A stretch of 64,000 nt of DNA from a virus. The position numbers and the translations under genes are program-made. Below, one piece after another: positions 49,120 through 59,331 of the stretch. The notes below the pieces were generated by a model, which was not told the DNA's origin, made no database searches, and saw only the letters and a program-made list of their open reading frames with translations. The stretch is from positions 35,041 through 99,040 of the IMG/VR virus record IMGVR_UViG_3300013132_000033; one strand, 5' to 3'. Every line of letters begins with the position of its first letter. The stretch's first letter is position 1.

Positions 49120-50533
49120 TGACTTACAATTTATCATTGATGGTATAAAACTAGCTTCTGATGTAGTTATATCTACAATGGGAGGTTCAGGTAAAAATAT
49201 TATTCTTAGTAATAATAAAGATTTAAACTTTACTAAAGATGGTGTATCAGTAGCTAAAGCTATTTCGCTACCCGATCCTCAAAACAATATTGGAGCTAAA
49301 TTACTTATTAACGCAGCTAATAAAACTGTAGAACAATGTGGTGATGGTACTACATCTACTATTTTATTCGTACGTTCTTTAATTGATTCTATTTATATTC
49401 AAGATATTACAGATGTTAATAAATTTATTGAAGATCTTGATGATTTTGTAGAAAAATTTAAAACTATTATTACACAACAATCTAAACCTGTAGATAATAT
49501 TGATGATATTTACAAGATTGCACTTACATCTAGTAAATCACCAAAGATTGCAGCTTTAATTAAAGATATTTATTCTAAAACTGGTTTTAAAGCAAATATT
49601 TCATTAGAAGAATCTAAAGTATCTGATAAAACGTATTATGATTTAATTGAAGGTTTAAATTTTGAATCTGGTATGGTTAATACACGATTTGCAAATCAAG
49701 AAAATGGTAATTGTACTCTTGAAAGTGCTACGTTAATTCTTGAAGAAGAACTTGTATCATCACCTCAATCTTATGAAAAGATTTTAGGATACTGTTTAGA
49801 AAATGATAATGCTATTGTAATTATGGCGCCTATGTTTTCAGATGCATTTGTTCGATTTGCACTAACTAATAAAATGCAAAATGGGTTAAAAATATGTTTA
49901 GTTAAAACTCCTGGGTATGGTAATTACAGTAAAGAAAATTATAAAGATATAATGTCATTTGCTAATGATGATGGTACAGTAAATAAAATTGTAATTTCTC
50001 AACATGATTTTACAATTTATAATAAACCTGAACTTACTAAACTTAATCGTCGTTTAAATCAATTACAAAAACTTGCTGATAATAGTACTGAAATTTATGA
50101 TATTGAAGATTATACAAATCGAATTCATAGGTTAAATCAAACTGGTGCTATTATTTATGTTGGCGGAGTTACTGAAAAAAATCTAAAAGAAGAATATGAT
50201 CGAATTGAAGATGCTATTGGTGCAGTGTCAGTAGCTATTAAGAATGGTTATGTTCGAGGAGCTGGTGTTGAACTAGTGCAAATTATACCTTTGTTTAAAG
50301 ATAGTCCTATTTTTAAATTAATTAAAGACGTCCTGTATAAACCCTACAGTCAGATTTTAAAAAATGCTAATATTACAAGAACTTTAAAGACAGATATTCC
50401 GTACAATGTACGATCTAAATCCTACGATGAAAACATTATTGATCCGTCAAGTGTAGTTATTAGTTCCTTGACAAATGCAGTATCATTATTTAAACTTTTG
50501 ATTAACACTTCGTATGTTGTACATAACGAGTAA
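49082..50533 (+). CDS. GroEL-like chaperonin
   Basis: 483 aa, shorter than bacterial GroEL (about 545). N-terminal MGGSGKNIILSN...FTKDGVSVAKAI and CGDGTTSTILF are the chaperonin nucleotide-site motifs (TKDGVT and GDGTTT). An apical region with long insertions follows and YVRGAGVELV stands for GGGxAL/E. Together with the GroES-like gene at 44550 it forms a phage-encoded folding machine. Whether it makes single or double rings cannot be told here. Confidence 0.85.
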   Translation: MNNIQPTTKIINDDLQFIIDGIKLASDVVISTMGGSGKNIILSNNKDLNFTKDGVSVAKAISLPDPQNNIGAKLLINAANKTVEQCGDGTTSTILFVRSLIDSIYIQDITDVNKFIEDLDDFVEKFKTIITQQSKPVDNIDDIYKIALTSSKSPKIAALIKDIYSKTGFKANISLEESKVSDKTYYDLIEGLNFESGMVNTRFANQENGNCTLESATLILEEELVSSPQSYEKILGYCLENDNAIVIMAPMFSDAFVRFALTNKMQNGLKICLVKTPGYGNYSKENYKDIMSFANDDGTVNKIVISQHDFTIYNKPELTKLNRRLNQLQKLADNSTEIYDIEDYTNRIHRLNQTGAIIYVGGVTEKNLKEEYDRIEDAIGAVSVAIKNGYVRGAGVELVQIIPLFKDSPIFKLIKDVLYKPYSQILKNANITRTLKTDIPYNVRSKSYDENIIDPSSVVISSLTNAVSLFKLLINTSYVVHNE

Positions 50534-50544
50534 TAAATTTTAAA

Positions 50545-53139
50545 ATGGCTAAACTACAAAAAAAGAATCCAGTTTTTACTTTAAAAGTTTCTGAAAAAGA
50601 AAAATATTCTGATGATTGTGATTGGTTTAAACGTTACATGAATTATGTAATACCATTGCAAACAGCAGTTGTTGAAGATTATGATATGATGAAAATGTCA
50701 TATGAAGTTGCAAATAATAATTTAAGTGGTTTTAAAGATAAAGTAAAAGCTTTTTGTAATCCACTTGGAGAAGATATAGGACAAATTGAAGAAGAGCTTG
50801 TACCTTATCCTGAATTACATAATAAAGTAAATGCTCTTAAAGGTGAAATGCTAAAGCGTAGCGATGATTTTAAAATCGTGTTATTAACAGCTAAAGCAAT
50901 TCAAGATAAAAATGAAGCATTGTTTAATGCTATTAAAGCATCTGTAGATGAGAAATTGGGTATTCAAATGGAATCTCAAAAAGCTCAAATGCAAGGTATG
51001 TCTAAAGAACAAGTTGATGAATATGTTAAATCATTACGTACACAATTAGAACCAGCAGATTTAGCTGTAAAAACATGGCAATCTGAAATTGAAATATTTT
51101 ATTCTAAGGCATTAAATTATTTAATGTACGATCAAGATATTAAAGCTAAAAAACTTGAAACAATTGAAGACGTTATTAAAGTAGACAGATGTTTTATTTA
51201 TTCAGGTTGGAAACATGGAAAACCTGTTTTAGAGTTACGTAACCCATTATTTTCAATTTATCATAAATCTCCAAATGAAAGGTTTATTCATAAGGGTGAT
51301 TATTTTTGTTATAGACAAGCTATCACTCCTGCTGAAATTTTTAATAATTATGATCTAACTGATGAAGAACTTCAAAAGTTAGGTATTAATAATTATACAA
51401 CTGCTGTTGCAGATAAACGTCATGCTGTAGGTAGTAAAACTGCTACATACGCATATGATAAGACTAATCAAGAATTATTAATGGCTGCAGATAAACAATT
51501 AGTACATGATAAAACTATTGGTATGCACCAGTCAAGAGCTCAATCATTAGCTCGTCAATCAGACTTAATTTGGGAAACTCATTTTGAGTTTAAAGCATTT
51601 AAAGAAGTAATATTTTTATCGTACATAGATGATTATAATAAAGAAGTTGTAACTGTATTACCATCATCATTTTCAGACAATATTCCTGATAGTGCTTATA
51701 GCGAAAAGTTTACTAATAGATATGGTGTACAAACTACACGTTTAGTATGGTTTGATACTGTAACTGGCACTGAATATAAAGCTGAAAAAATATGGATTCC
51801 TCGTAAATATGAAATTGTAAGGTTAGGTAATCTTGTATATCCTATTTGTAGAGAAGTTCCTAATCAACATACTAATATAGATGATCCATTTGGAACATTT
51901 GAGTTATCTACTAAAGGTGCTGTATTTAGTGCTCGTAATGCTAAATCAGTATCATTATTACAACGTGCTTTACCTTCTTATTTTCAATTGTTATATATCA
52001 AGCATATTGAAAATAGAGAATTATCTAGGTATTTAGGTTCTAATTTAGATATTGATGTAGATCAAATACCTGATGATTTAGGTAAAGATTTTATGGGTAA
52101 TGATATTCGTGACAAGTTTTTAACATGGTATACATTCCTTAAAAAGACAGGTATTAACTTTTACTCAGGTTCTCAAACAAGTCTTGGAGGATTACCTCCA
52201 GCCACTCGTTCTCCTGGATCTAAAGGTAATTCATTTGATAATGCTATGAATATATTCAATCTTCAAAATCTTGCTGAAATATTAAAAAAAGAAATTGGTA
52301 TGGCTATGGGAGTATCTCCTCAACGAGAAGCTTTATTTGATAGTAGATCAAATGTAGCAGATAATCAACAAGCTATTGCTCAATCATATAATATTACAGA
52401 ACCTTATTTTTACATGCATAATGAAGTTTGGAAATATGCTATCAATGATTGGTTAATTAACTTTACAACTTATTGTAAAAATATATTTACCCAAAATCCT
52501 CAATTAAAAGAACATACTTTACATTATATTATGCCTAACGGTATGGAAGAACTTCTTAGAGTAACTCCTGATATGTTAGATCATAATAGTGTAGGATTAT
52601 ATCTTGGAGATTCTGGTAGAAGTCAGCGATATATCGATACTATGTTTAATTACGGTATGTCATTTGCTCAGAATGGTGGTCAAGGTATGACCGCTATCTC
52701 ACAATTAATTATGGCGTTAACTAGTGGTGCGCCACCTGCAGAAATCCATAAATTAATAAGTATGGAAGAAGCTAAGCAACAACAACGTCAACAAGAAATG
52801 CAACAAAAACAACTTGAATCTCAAGAACGTCAAGTTAAAATGCAAGTTGAAGCTCGAGAAGATATCCAAGCTCATGAAATTGAAAAGATTCGAGTTAAAG
52901 CTGAAGAAGATCGTACTACAGATGTTATGACAGCATCTATTGGGGCAATGGCTTGGAATGAAGATAAAGATGTTGACAAGAATGGATTACCTGATGTATT
53001 AGATGTAGCAAATCATTATTTAGATCAATCTAAGTTCCAATTGGAACAGGCTAAATTTGAACATCAAAAAGAAGTTGATAAAGAAAAACTGACCATTGAT
53101 AAAAAGAAGGCGTCGCAATCAAAAACAACTAAAAAATAA
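50545..53139 (+). CDS. Portal protein
   Basis: 864 aa. Position between terminase/chaperonin and scaffold/capsid, the length and pattern (acidic clip region, long C-terminal Gln/Lys-rich coiled coil RQQEMQQKQLESQERQ) match crAss-like portals. GGLPPATRSPGS and QREALFDSRSNV are typical phage-portal stem motifs. Twelve copies form the DNA entry ring. Confidence 0.85.
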   Translation: MAKLQKKNPVFTLKVSEKEKYSDDCDWFKRYMNYVIPLQTAVVEDYDMMKMSYEVANNNLSGFKDKVKAFCNPLGEDIGQIEEELVPYPELHNKVNALKGEMLKRSDDFKIVLLTAKAIQDKNEALFNAIKASVDEKLGIQMESQKAQMQGMSKEQVDEYVKSLRTQLEPADLAVKTWQSEIEIFYSKALNYLMYDQDIKAKKLETIEDVIKVDRCFIYSGWKHGKPVLELRNPLFSIYHKSPNERFIHKGDYFCYRQAITPAEIFNNYDLTDEELQKLGINNYTTAVADKRHAVGSKTATYAYDKTNQELLMAADKQLVHDKTIGMHQSRAQSLARQSDLIWETHFEFKAFKEVIFLSYIDDYNKEVVTVLPSSFSDNIPDSAYSEKFTNRYGVQTTRLVWFDTVTGTEYKAEKIWIPRKYEIVRLGNLVYPICREVPNQHTNIDDPFGTFELSTKGAVFSARNAKSVSLLQRALPSYFQLLYIKHIENRELSRYLGSNLDIDVDQIPDDLGKDFMGNDIRDKFLTWYTFLKKTGINFYSGSQTSLGGLPPATRSPGSKGNSFDNAMNIFNLQNLAEILKKEIGMAMGVSPQREALFDSRSNVADNQQAIAQSYNITEPYFYMHNEVWKYAINDWLINFTTYCKNIFTQNPQLKEHTLHYIMPNGMEELLRVTPDMLDHNSVGLYLGDSGRSQRYIDTMFNYGMSFAQNGGQGMTAISQLIMALTSGAPPAEIHKLISMEEAKQQQRQQEMQQKQLESQERQVKMQVEAREDIQAHEIEKIRVKAEEDRTTDVMTASIGAMAWNEDKDVDKNGLPDVLDVANHYLDQSKFQLEQAKFEHQKEVDKEKLTIDKKKASQSKTTKK

Positions 53140-53225
53140 TTTTGCAGTATTGATTATAAAATCATAAAAAATGTTATTATTACTATAATGGAAAAAACTA
53201 AACTTAAAATTAATCCTACATTTGC

Positions 53226-54239
53226 ATGGAAAATTTAACAATCCCTGAATTTGAAGATATCGTAATTGAAGATATTTCTCAAGAAGATAAAAATAATACT
53301 ACTAAAAAAGAACCTGAACAAGAGAAAGATCCTGATATAGCAGAAGATGTTATTATGTCAGATGATAAACAAGAAGATAATAAACAAGAATATGGTGAAA
53401 ATGCAGATGCTGCAGCAGTAGCTATTTTTGAAGAACTTATTAATAAAGGTATTCTTGATGAATCTGATCGTGAATCTTTTGATGGTTCCTGGGAAAAGAT
53501 TGAAGAGTCTTTGGATACATTACCACAACGAGTATTAAATGGTATTATTCAACAAGCTCCAGATCTCACTAAAAATGTTATTAGATTTGCGTTCGCTTCA
53601 GATAATATTACTAGAGATGATCTTGTTAATTTTTTAAATACTTATCTTGATGAAACTAAACCTGAAAATGTAGATATTTCTACAATGGATGATGCTCGAG
53701 ATTATTTATATAAAGTATACGAAGAACGTGGTTTAAAACCAAAAGCAATTAATGCAGCACTTGACTCATTAGAAGATGAAGGTGATTTACTTGATGAAGC
53801 TAAGAAAGAACATGAAAAGTTTCAACAAGAAAAACAAAAAACACCTAAATCAGAAAAACTTATTAGTGATAAAGAAAATGAAAAGCTTCAACAAACTCAA
53901 CAGCGCAATCAATTTATTGCATCAGTAAATGATGAACTTGAAGCTACTGGTTGGAAACCAACAAAAATTAATCAAATTCGACAAAACTTTACTAATATAA
54001 ATCAAATATTACAAGATGTTTATAAAAATCCAAAATCTTTAGTTAAACTCGTAGATTTTCTTACTTATTATAATAATGGTGATATTGACTATAGTAAATT
54101 TATTAATTCAATTGAAACACCAAAAGCTAAAGAGTTTAAATCAAGATTTCAAGACATTGTAAATTCACCAACATTATCAACTAAATCTAATTTTAAAAAC
54201 CCAAATTCAAAATCAGATGACGAAATTCCGATTATCTGA
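53226..54239 (+). CDS. Scaffold / capsid assembly protein
   Basis: 337 aa, strongly acidic N-terminus (EFEDIVIEDISQEDKN) and long helical middle. The gene sits between portal and major capsid, where scaffold is encoded. Charge pattern and lack of cysteines fit a scaffold that leaves the head. No protease motif is present in it. Confidence 0.65.
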   Translation: MENLTIPEFEDIVIEDISQEDKNNTTKKEPEQEKDPDIAEDVIMSDDKQEDNKQEYGENADAAAVAIFEELINKGILDESDRESFDGSWEKIEESLDTLPQRVLNGIIQQAPDLTKNVIRFAFASDNITRDDLVNFLNTYLDETKPENVDISTMDDARDYLYKVYEERGLKPKAINAALDSLEDEGDLLDEAKKEHEKFQQEKQKTPKSEKLISDKENEKLQQTQQRNQFIASVNDELEATGWKPTKINQIRQNFTNINQILQDVYKNPKSLVKLVDFLTYYNNGDIDYSKFINSIETPKAKEFKSRFQDIVNSPTLSTKSNFKNPNSKSDDEIPII

Positions 54240-54255
54240 TTAAACAAAATTTATC

Positions 54256-55857
54256 ATGGAAAGAAAAACAGCATTACAAACTGTAGAACGTCACGCGTGG
54301 GGTGGTAGTTTCTTTGACTCCCTTACTCATGCCGCTATGTTTCGGCGTTATCAACCATTTAACTTTGGTGTACGTACTTCACAATTATTTTCTTCTAAAC
54401 TTGGTAGCCATCTGATTAATAAGAAGTTTACGTACATGACTATTGCCAAGAAAAATGTTTATGTGCTTCCTGGAGGCACTGATGATTATCAATGGTATCT
54501 TATGGGAGATGCTGATGTAAACTTCCGTTTTACTGAAGTAATTACATCAAGCACTACTCCTGGTAAAGGAGGTCTTCCGTTTAAGATTGCTCTTGATCGT
54601 GATTGGCTGCATGAGCCGTCTATTATCAAACTGGAAGGTTCTGATCTTCCGTTGCTCCGTATTCTCGGACATCCTGTTCAACGTAGCACTAACTCTTGGG
54701 AGTATGAAGTTGAACTTCAAACTGGTGATCTGAATGCTTGGATTCCTTTGGAATACCTGCAACCAGGTCGTAGGGCTATGCGTGTATCCAGTCTTGTATC
54801 TGACGAACTGAATACTAAATATGCTCCAGATCAGTATGGTGAAATGTTCAAGCTTCAGTCTTGGGTATCTAACTATGCTAATAAAGCTGAATTTACTGAC
54901 AAATTTATTCGTACTGAAATTGCTTGTAAATCTGAAGGTCGCCCAATGCCTGCTAGCATGGGTTACAGTGTAGGTGGTTCTAACTATAATGAAAGTGCAG
55001 TTAGTTCTGGTTATGTTTATCAACAGCAGTTCCAGTCTAATGACAAAACTGTTTATGAAAAAGGTGTATTCATTTCTAAAATTGAAGCTCGTCTTCTTGA
55101 GCGTACAGAAATGGATCGCGAAATGGCTATGGAATGGGGTCAACTGCAAAAAACAGTAGATCGTGATTCTGGTCGTACTATTAAAGCTGCTCCAGGTTGG
55201 AGGCAAATTGTAAAAGATGGTCACTATAAAGAGCATAATGGTACACTTACACTAAGTGAAATTTATGAATATCTTTCTCAGATTTTCATCACTCGTAAGT
55301 CATTTGCTGATCGTCATATTGTAATTGCTTCTGGTGAAGCTGGTATTGAATTTCTTAGCCGACTGATTGCTCAAGAGGCTTCTCAATTCCAATACATTGA
55401 TACACTGTTTGCTTCTAAGCGTTCCGATCCTAAAGGATACCATGAAAACGAACTTGAGTTTGGTGCTCAGTTTACCAAAATCAAAATGATGAATGGTGTA
55501 ATTGTTGAGATTGTACATGATCCTATCAAAGATGATCGTAAACTGTTCCCTGAACTGGCTCCAGGTACTAATCGTACTATTGAGTCTTATGCTATGGACA
55601 TTTTTGACTTTGGTACATCTGAGCAAAAAGCTAATGATGCTGCCCGTGATGAAAATATCACTATGGTAATGCAAGATGGTGTTGAATCTTATTACAGCGT
55701 TTCTAACGTTTATAACTTTGAAACAGGTGCTGTTAAAGATGGTTCTAATGCTTACTCTAACAATAAAGAACTTGGTATTTACCGCGAAATGAGCGGAAGT
55801 CTGTGCGTATGGGATGTCACCCGTGTTGGTCGCATCGCTTTTGTCCCGACTGTTTAA
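54256..55857 (+). CDS. Major capsid protein
   Basis: 533 aa. Codon usage shifts to more G/C-ending codons, as in highly expressed genes. The HK97-type layout (long N-arm, then GGSNYNESAVSSGYVYQQQ E-loop-like region, spine helix, and A-domain with MVMQDGVESYYS) and a strong terminator after the stop support the main capsid subunit. The length matches crAss-like capsid proteins. Confidence 0.88.
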   Translation: MERKTALQTVERHAWGGSFFDSLTHAAMFRRYQPFNFGVRTSQLFSSKLGSHLINKKFTYMTIAKKNVYVLPGGTDDYQWYLMGDADVNFRFTEVITSSTTPGKGGLPFKIALDRDWLHEPSIIKLEGSDLPLLRILGHPVQRSTNSWEYEVELQTGDLNAWIPLEYLQPGRRAMRVSSLVSDELNTKYAPDQYGEMFKLQSWVSNYANKAEFTDKFIRTEIACKSEGRPMPASMGYSVGGSNYNESAVSSGYVYQQQFQSNDKTVYEKGVFISKIEARLLERTEMDREMAMEWGQLQKTVDRDSGRTIKAAPGWRQIVKDGHYKEHNGTLTLSEIYEYLSQIFITRKSFADRHIVIASGEAGIEFLSRLIAQEASQFQYIDTLFASKRSDPKGYHENELEFGAQFTKIKMMNGVIVEIVHDPIKDDRKLFPELAPGTNRTIESYAMDIFDFGTSEQKANDAARDENITMVMQDGVESYYSVSNVYNFETGAVKDGSNAYSNNKELGIYREMSGSLCVWDVTRVGRIAFVPTV

Positions 55858-55869
55858 TTTGATGGCTTT

Positions 55870-55904
55870 GACCGTTGAGCCGACAATCAACGGTCACTTT
55901 TTTT
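55870..55904 (+). terminator. Terminator after the major capsid gene
   Basis: GACCGTTGA/TCAACGGTC 9-bp stem with an 8-nt loop, then T7. Likely partial, to keep capsid mRNA abundant while the next genes are still read. Confidence 0.9.
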
Positions 55905-55937
55905 AAACCTACATAAATAGCAAGAAAAGCTAAAGAC

Positions 55938-57071
55938 ATGAAAAGTCAAGAAATAACTACAATTTTTGTTAATCCAGTACCTCGTATTTCAGCTCAAGGT
56001 CGCCATAAACAAGTGTACACTGTACAAGCTAAAACTGGAGAATTTGTTCCTACTACAGGAATGAATAAAAATAAAGAATTTGGTGTGCCATCTGAATATT
56101 CTTTCAGGTTAAATCTTACTACTAATAAACTTATTACTGGTTTAGATCGTATGATTGAAAATCCTTTTAAAGATTCTAAACCTGAAGATATTATTGAAAC
56201 ATATGGTTTATCACAAGATTGGTTAAAACATTTAGAATCTATTGTAAAACAAAGTCAAATTAAGTTGCAGACTAAGTATGAAATTATGGATAATGTTGGT
56301 TATAATTTCTATACTGATGAAGTAACTGGTACAATGTTTAGTTCTAATTGGAAACAAAGTCTTAATAAAGAACGTAACTTTTTAGAAACATTTAAAATTG
56401 TATTGTACGATAGTCCTAATAGATTTACCGATGAAACACCTCGTGGAAGAATTGCTATTCAACTTATTAAAATGCATCATAAAATTGCTAAAGTTAAAAA
56501 CGAAGTAAACGCTTCTGTGCATGACTGGTATATTTCTGAAGAGAATGAGGCTCAAATGGAAAAACAAAAACGTAGAGATATTATTGAAGATGCCATTGGT
56601 AAGTGGTATACTATGAAAACTAACAGTACACCATATAATATATATATGTTAGGTACACTGTTAACAAATCATGATGGTACACCAATTGTTAAAGGTAAAC
56701 TTCGAGATAGTACAGTAAAAGAAAATATATCTGACTATCTGCATGAACAATCTACATATCAGTTAGAAAATATTGAGAAGTTTTCAAAACTGTATGATAT
56801 GATGACATCTAAAGAAAATCGTGAACGTGTAAAGATTATGTATCTTGTAGGTCAAGCGATTAATACAGATGTTATCACTGTAAGAGATGGTTTCTATATC
56901 TGGCATTCTAAAATTAGTCAACCTAATATGTATAAACATACTACTTATGATGCTTTGGTAAGTAACCTTCAACGTGAATATAATATATTCAATTCTAAAG
57001 ATAAAGAAGTTACCAATTGGTATAAAGATCTTTATGAAGAATTGAGTACTAAAAATGTTTGGTTAGAATAA
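55938..57071 (+). CDS. Virion structural protein (377 aa)
   Basis: Beta-rich start (VNPVPRISAQGRHKQVYTVQ) and helical second half with many Lys/Glu. Follows the major capsid as in crAss-like gene order, where head-closure or auxiliary capsid proteins are found. No motif separates these options. Confidence 0.6.
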   Translation: MKSQEITTIFVNPVPRISAQGRHKQVYTVQAKTGEFVPTTGMNKNKEFGVPSEYSFRLNLTTNKLITGLDRMIENPFKDSKPEDIIETYGLSQDWLKHLESIVKQSQIKLQTKYEIMDNVGYNFYTDEVTGTMFSSNWKQSLNKERNFLETFKIVLYDSPNRFTDETPRGRIAIQLIKMHHKIAKVKNEVNASVHDWYISEENEAQMEKQKRRDIIEDAIGKWYTMKTNSTPYNIYMLGTLLTNHDGTPIVKGKLRDSTVKENISDYLHEQSTYQLENIEKFSKLYDMMTSKENRERVKIMYLVGQAINTDVITVRDGFYIWHSKISQPNMYKHTTYDALVSNLQREYNIFNSKDKEVTNWYKDLYEELSTKNVWLE

Positions 57072-57072
57072 C

Positions 57073-57825
57073 ATGGATATTAAACGAATGCATTCCGAGG
57101 TCAAACTTCGGTTTAACAAATTAAATTCAAATCATAAAACAGATTTGCCTACAGCATTTATTGACGATTTTTTAAACGATGCTCAGAATGAATTCGTTGA
57201 AATATGTTATTCTGCAAATGCTGCCAAACGTTTTAAACTTGGATTTGAATTTACTCAACAACGTATGGATATGTTATCTTCTTTAGTTATTCCTGAAGAA
57301 GATGCGTCATTAACTTTAATTAAACCTAATATTTATAGGATAAATCTTGACAACTTAGTTCATAAATATCGAAACTTTGTATCAGGTTATATTAATTCTA
57401 ATTGTGGTAAAATTGATTTAAACATTATTAGACATAATGATTTAGAAGGTATGTTATTAAATGAAAATACTAAACCTTCTAAAGTATGGAAACGATGTTT
57501 AGCTACTATGACAGGTAATACTTCTGTAGCTGGAAATCAATCAATACTTGTATATACAGGTGGTCAATTTACACCAACTAATGCTACACTTACTTATTTA
57601 AAAGAACCTCGAAAAATGTTTTATAGTGGGTATAATAGTTTAGAATATATTAATGGTGATTTAACTGCGCCATCTGCAACAACACCATCTATTAATTGTG
57701 AATTACCTGATACTGGAAGTGCTCACACTATTATTGTAGATATTGCTGTACAACTTATAGCAAGATCTATAGAAGATTTATCTAAAATTCAAATTGCTGA
57801 AGATAAAATTACAAGAACAATTTAA
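57073..57825 (+). CDS. Head-tail adaptor / ring protein (250 aa)
   Basis: Starts with MDIKRMHSEVKLRFNKL and DFLNDAQNEFVEICYSA, a helical hairpin like the P22 gp4/podoviral adaptor family that screws onto the portal. A beta insert with HNDLEGMLLNEN follows. It starts one base after the preceding stop. Confidence 0.6.
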   Translation: MDIKRMHSEVKLRFNKLNSNHKTDLPTAFIDDFLNDAQNEFVEICYSANAAKRFKLGFEFTQQRMDMLSSLVIPEEDASLTLIKPNIYRINLDNLVHKYRNFVSGYINSNCGKIDLNIIRHNDLEGMLLNENTKPSKVWKRCLATMTGNTSVAGNQSILVYTGGQFTPTNATLTYLKEPRKMFYSGYNSLEYINGDLTAPSATTPSINCELPDTGSAHTIIVDIAVQLIARSIEDLSKIQIAEDKITRTI

Positions 57826-57827
57826 TT

Positions 57828-59249
57828 ATGTCAAAAAGAACTAACAAACTTTCTATCCCTGTTATCATGAATGTAACAGGTGATCAAACGCTTGCAACTG
57901 GTACTCTTACCACTGCTACAAGCGCTCTTAATGTAGCCAATGGTCAACTTGGAGTCCTGTCTTGGGATTATAGCGGCACAAAACCACTTGGTACATTTAT
58001 TGCTTCTACTGATGATGCTACTGAAGTACGAGCAATTAAACTTATTACAGGTACACCTGCTTCAGCTAATACTCAGCTTGCTGATGTATGGGAAGTTGGT
58101 GATAAAGGTTATCTTGAGTCTGGCGTTATTCGTGCCGACAAAATTCGCAGTGTAGCTATTCGTAAAGCTCGTTATGGTCGTTACGGTGGTTTTGTTGCCA
58201 CTGGTTTTGATGTACCATCTGATGATGTAGAATACAAAGCATATATTCGTTTGCTGTCTGTACGTAATGATCGTACTTTTGGAGCAAACGATGATGTATT
58301 GTCTGTTGTAGTTCCTGCTCAAGATTTTACTACACTTGGTACAGTTGCACCCAAAGATTATGTATTAAAAAATGTAGTAACTGAAATTAACAGTTACAGC
58401 AAACTGATTCGTGGAAGTCGTGAAGTAGTTGCGTTTGGTGTTAAAATTGCTGGCGGTACTGGTACTACAATTGGTACTATTGCTCCAGGAACTTCTGTAC
58501 CATTTCAAACTATTAACGGTACTACTTATTCTATTACTGCTGATGAAGCATTTGTAACTGCTCTTGCTAAACTGAATGCTGATAGTGCTACACTTACAGG
58601 AACATCTTCTATTGTTAACGTTAATTCTGCTACTGCTGGTACAGTTGCCGATGTAGACGCTATCATTGTACTTGGTCTTCCAGCTAAGCGTGCAGCTTAT
58701 TATGACAATATTGAACAAACTCAAACTAGTGCTGAAGTTAGTTTTGGAGGTGGATTTGCTGATGTAGATTCTCCTAAACCTACAGTAACTAAAATGTGGG
58801 CTGAAGAATCAATTAATACTGGTGTTAAACTGCGTATTCAGTCTCGTGATCGTTATTTGCTGACAGTACATACCAAACAAAATCATCCGCATGGTGAATG
58901 GTTTGCAGAAGGTAAAGATTATATCAATGAGTCTAAACTGTACACTACATTAAGCATTGATTACTACGATACTGAAAATCCGTTAACTACAGAAGTAACA
59001 TCTCCTAAAAATGTTACACTGTTGTTTCCATGTGAAAAACTGTCAACATTTACACCTACTGTAAATAACGTTACTACTGAAATTGCTGCTGGTAACGCAC
59101 CTATTACAATGACTACAAGTAATGATGCCGGTACCGGTACAGCATCTGCTAATACAGTTACAGATGCTACTAACATTCTTGTTGCTTGGTTAAACTCTGC
59201 CAAAACTAATTATGGCGGTGTAGATTATATTGCCGATACTTCTTTGTAG
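57828..59249 (+). CDS. Virion structural protein, capsid-auxiliary or tail-tube type (473 aa)
   Basis: Ala/Thr/Gly/Val-rich beta protein with G/C-ending codons like the capsid gene, thus probably abundant. Several Ig-like strands (TPVATGTLTTATSALNV type repeats) and NGTTYSITADEAFV. Two bases from the adaptor gene and followed by a strong terminator. Exact role (head decoration or tail tube) is unresolved. Confidence 0.55.
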   Translation: MSKRTNKLSIPVIMNVTGDQTLATGTLTTATSALNVANGQLGVLSWDYSGTKPLGTFIASTDDATEVRAIKLITGTPASANTQLADVWEVGDKGYLESGVIRADKIRSVAIRKARYGRYGGFVATGFDVPSDDVEYKAYIRLLSVRNDRTFGANDDVLSVVVPAQDFTTLGTVAPKDYVLKNVVTEINSYSKLIRGSREVVAFGVKIAGGTGTTIGTIAPGTSVPFQTINGTTYSITADEAFVTALAKLNADSATLTGTSSIVNVNSATAGTVADVDAIIVLGLPAKRAAYYDNIEQTQTSAEVSFGGGFADVDSPKPTVTKMWAEESINTGVKLRIQSRDRYLLTVHTKQNHPHGEWFAEGKDYINESKLYTTLSIDYYDTENPLTTEVTSPKNVTLLFPCEKLSTFTPTVNNVTTEIAAGNAPITMTTSNDAGTGTASANTVTDATNILVAWLNSAKTNYGGVDYIADTSL

Positions 59250-59281
59250 GTGGAAGTTTCGTCTGTCTTAATTTTATTAAC

Positions 59282-59319
59282 AAGGGTCTTGTTGGCTTGT
59301 GTCAGCAAGGCCCTTTTTT
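59282..59319 (+). terminator. Intrinsic terminator before the fibre gene
   Basis: AAGGGTCTTG/CAAGGCCCTT 10-bp stem with one G-U pair and a T-run. Separates structural genes from the giant fibre gene. Confidence 0.85.
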
Positions 59320-59331
59320 ATTAGTTAACTT

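Noticed and set aside
53217-53224. TACATTTG box two bases before the scaffold ATG as a promoter
   Set aside because: A start site about seven bases downstream would lie inside the coding region, so the match is likely chance.
54547-55890. Long minus-strand ORFs opposite the major capsid gene
   Set aside because: They are shadows of the G/C-ending codon pattern of the capsid gene, with unnatural Phe/Thr/Ser-rich composition.
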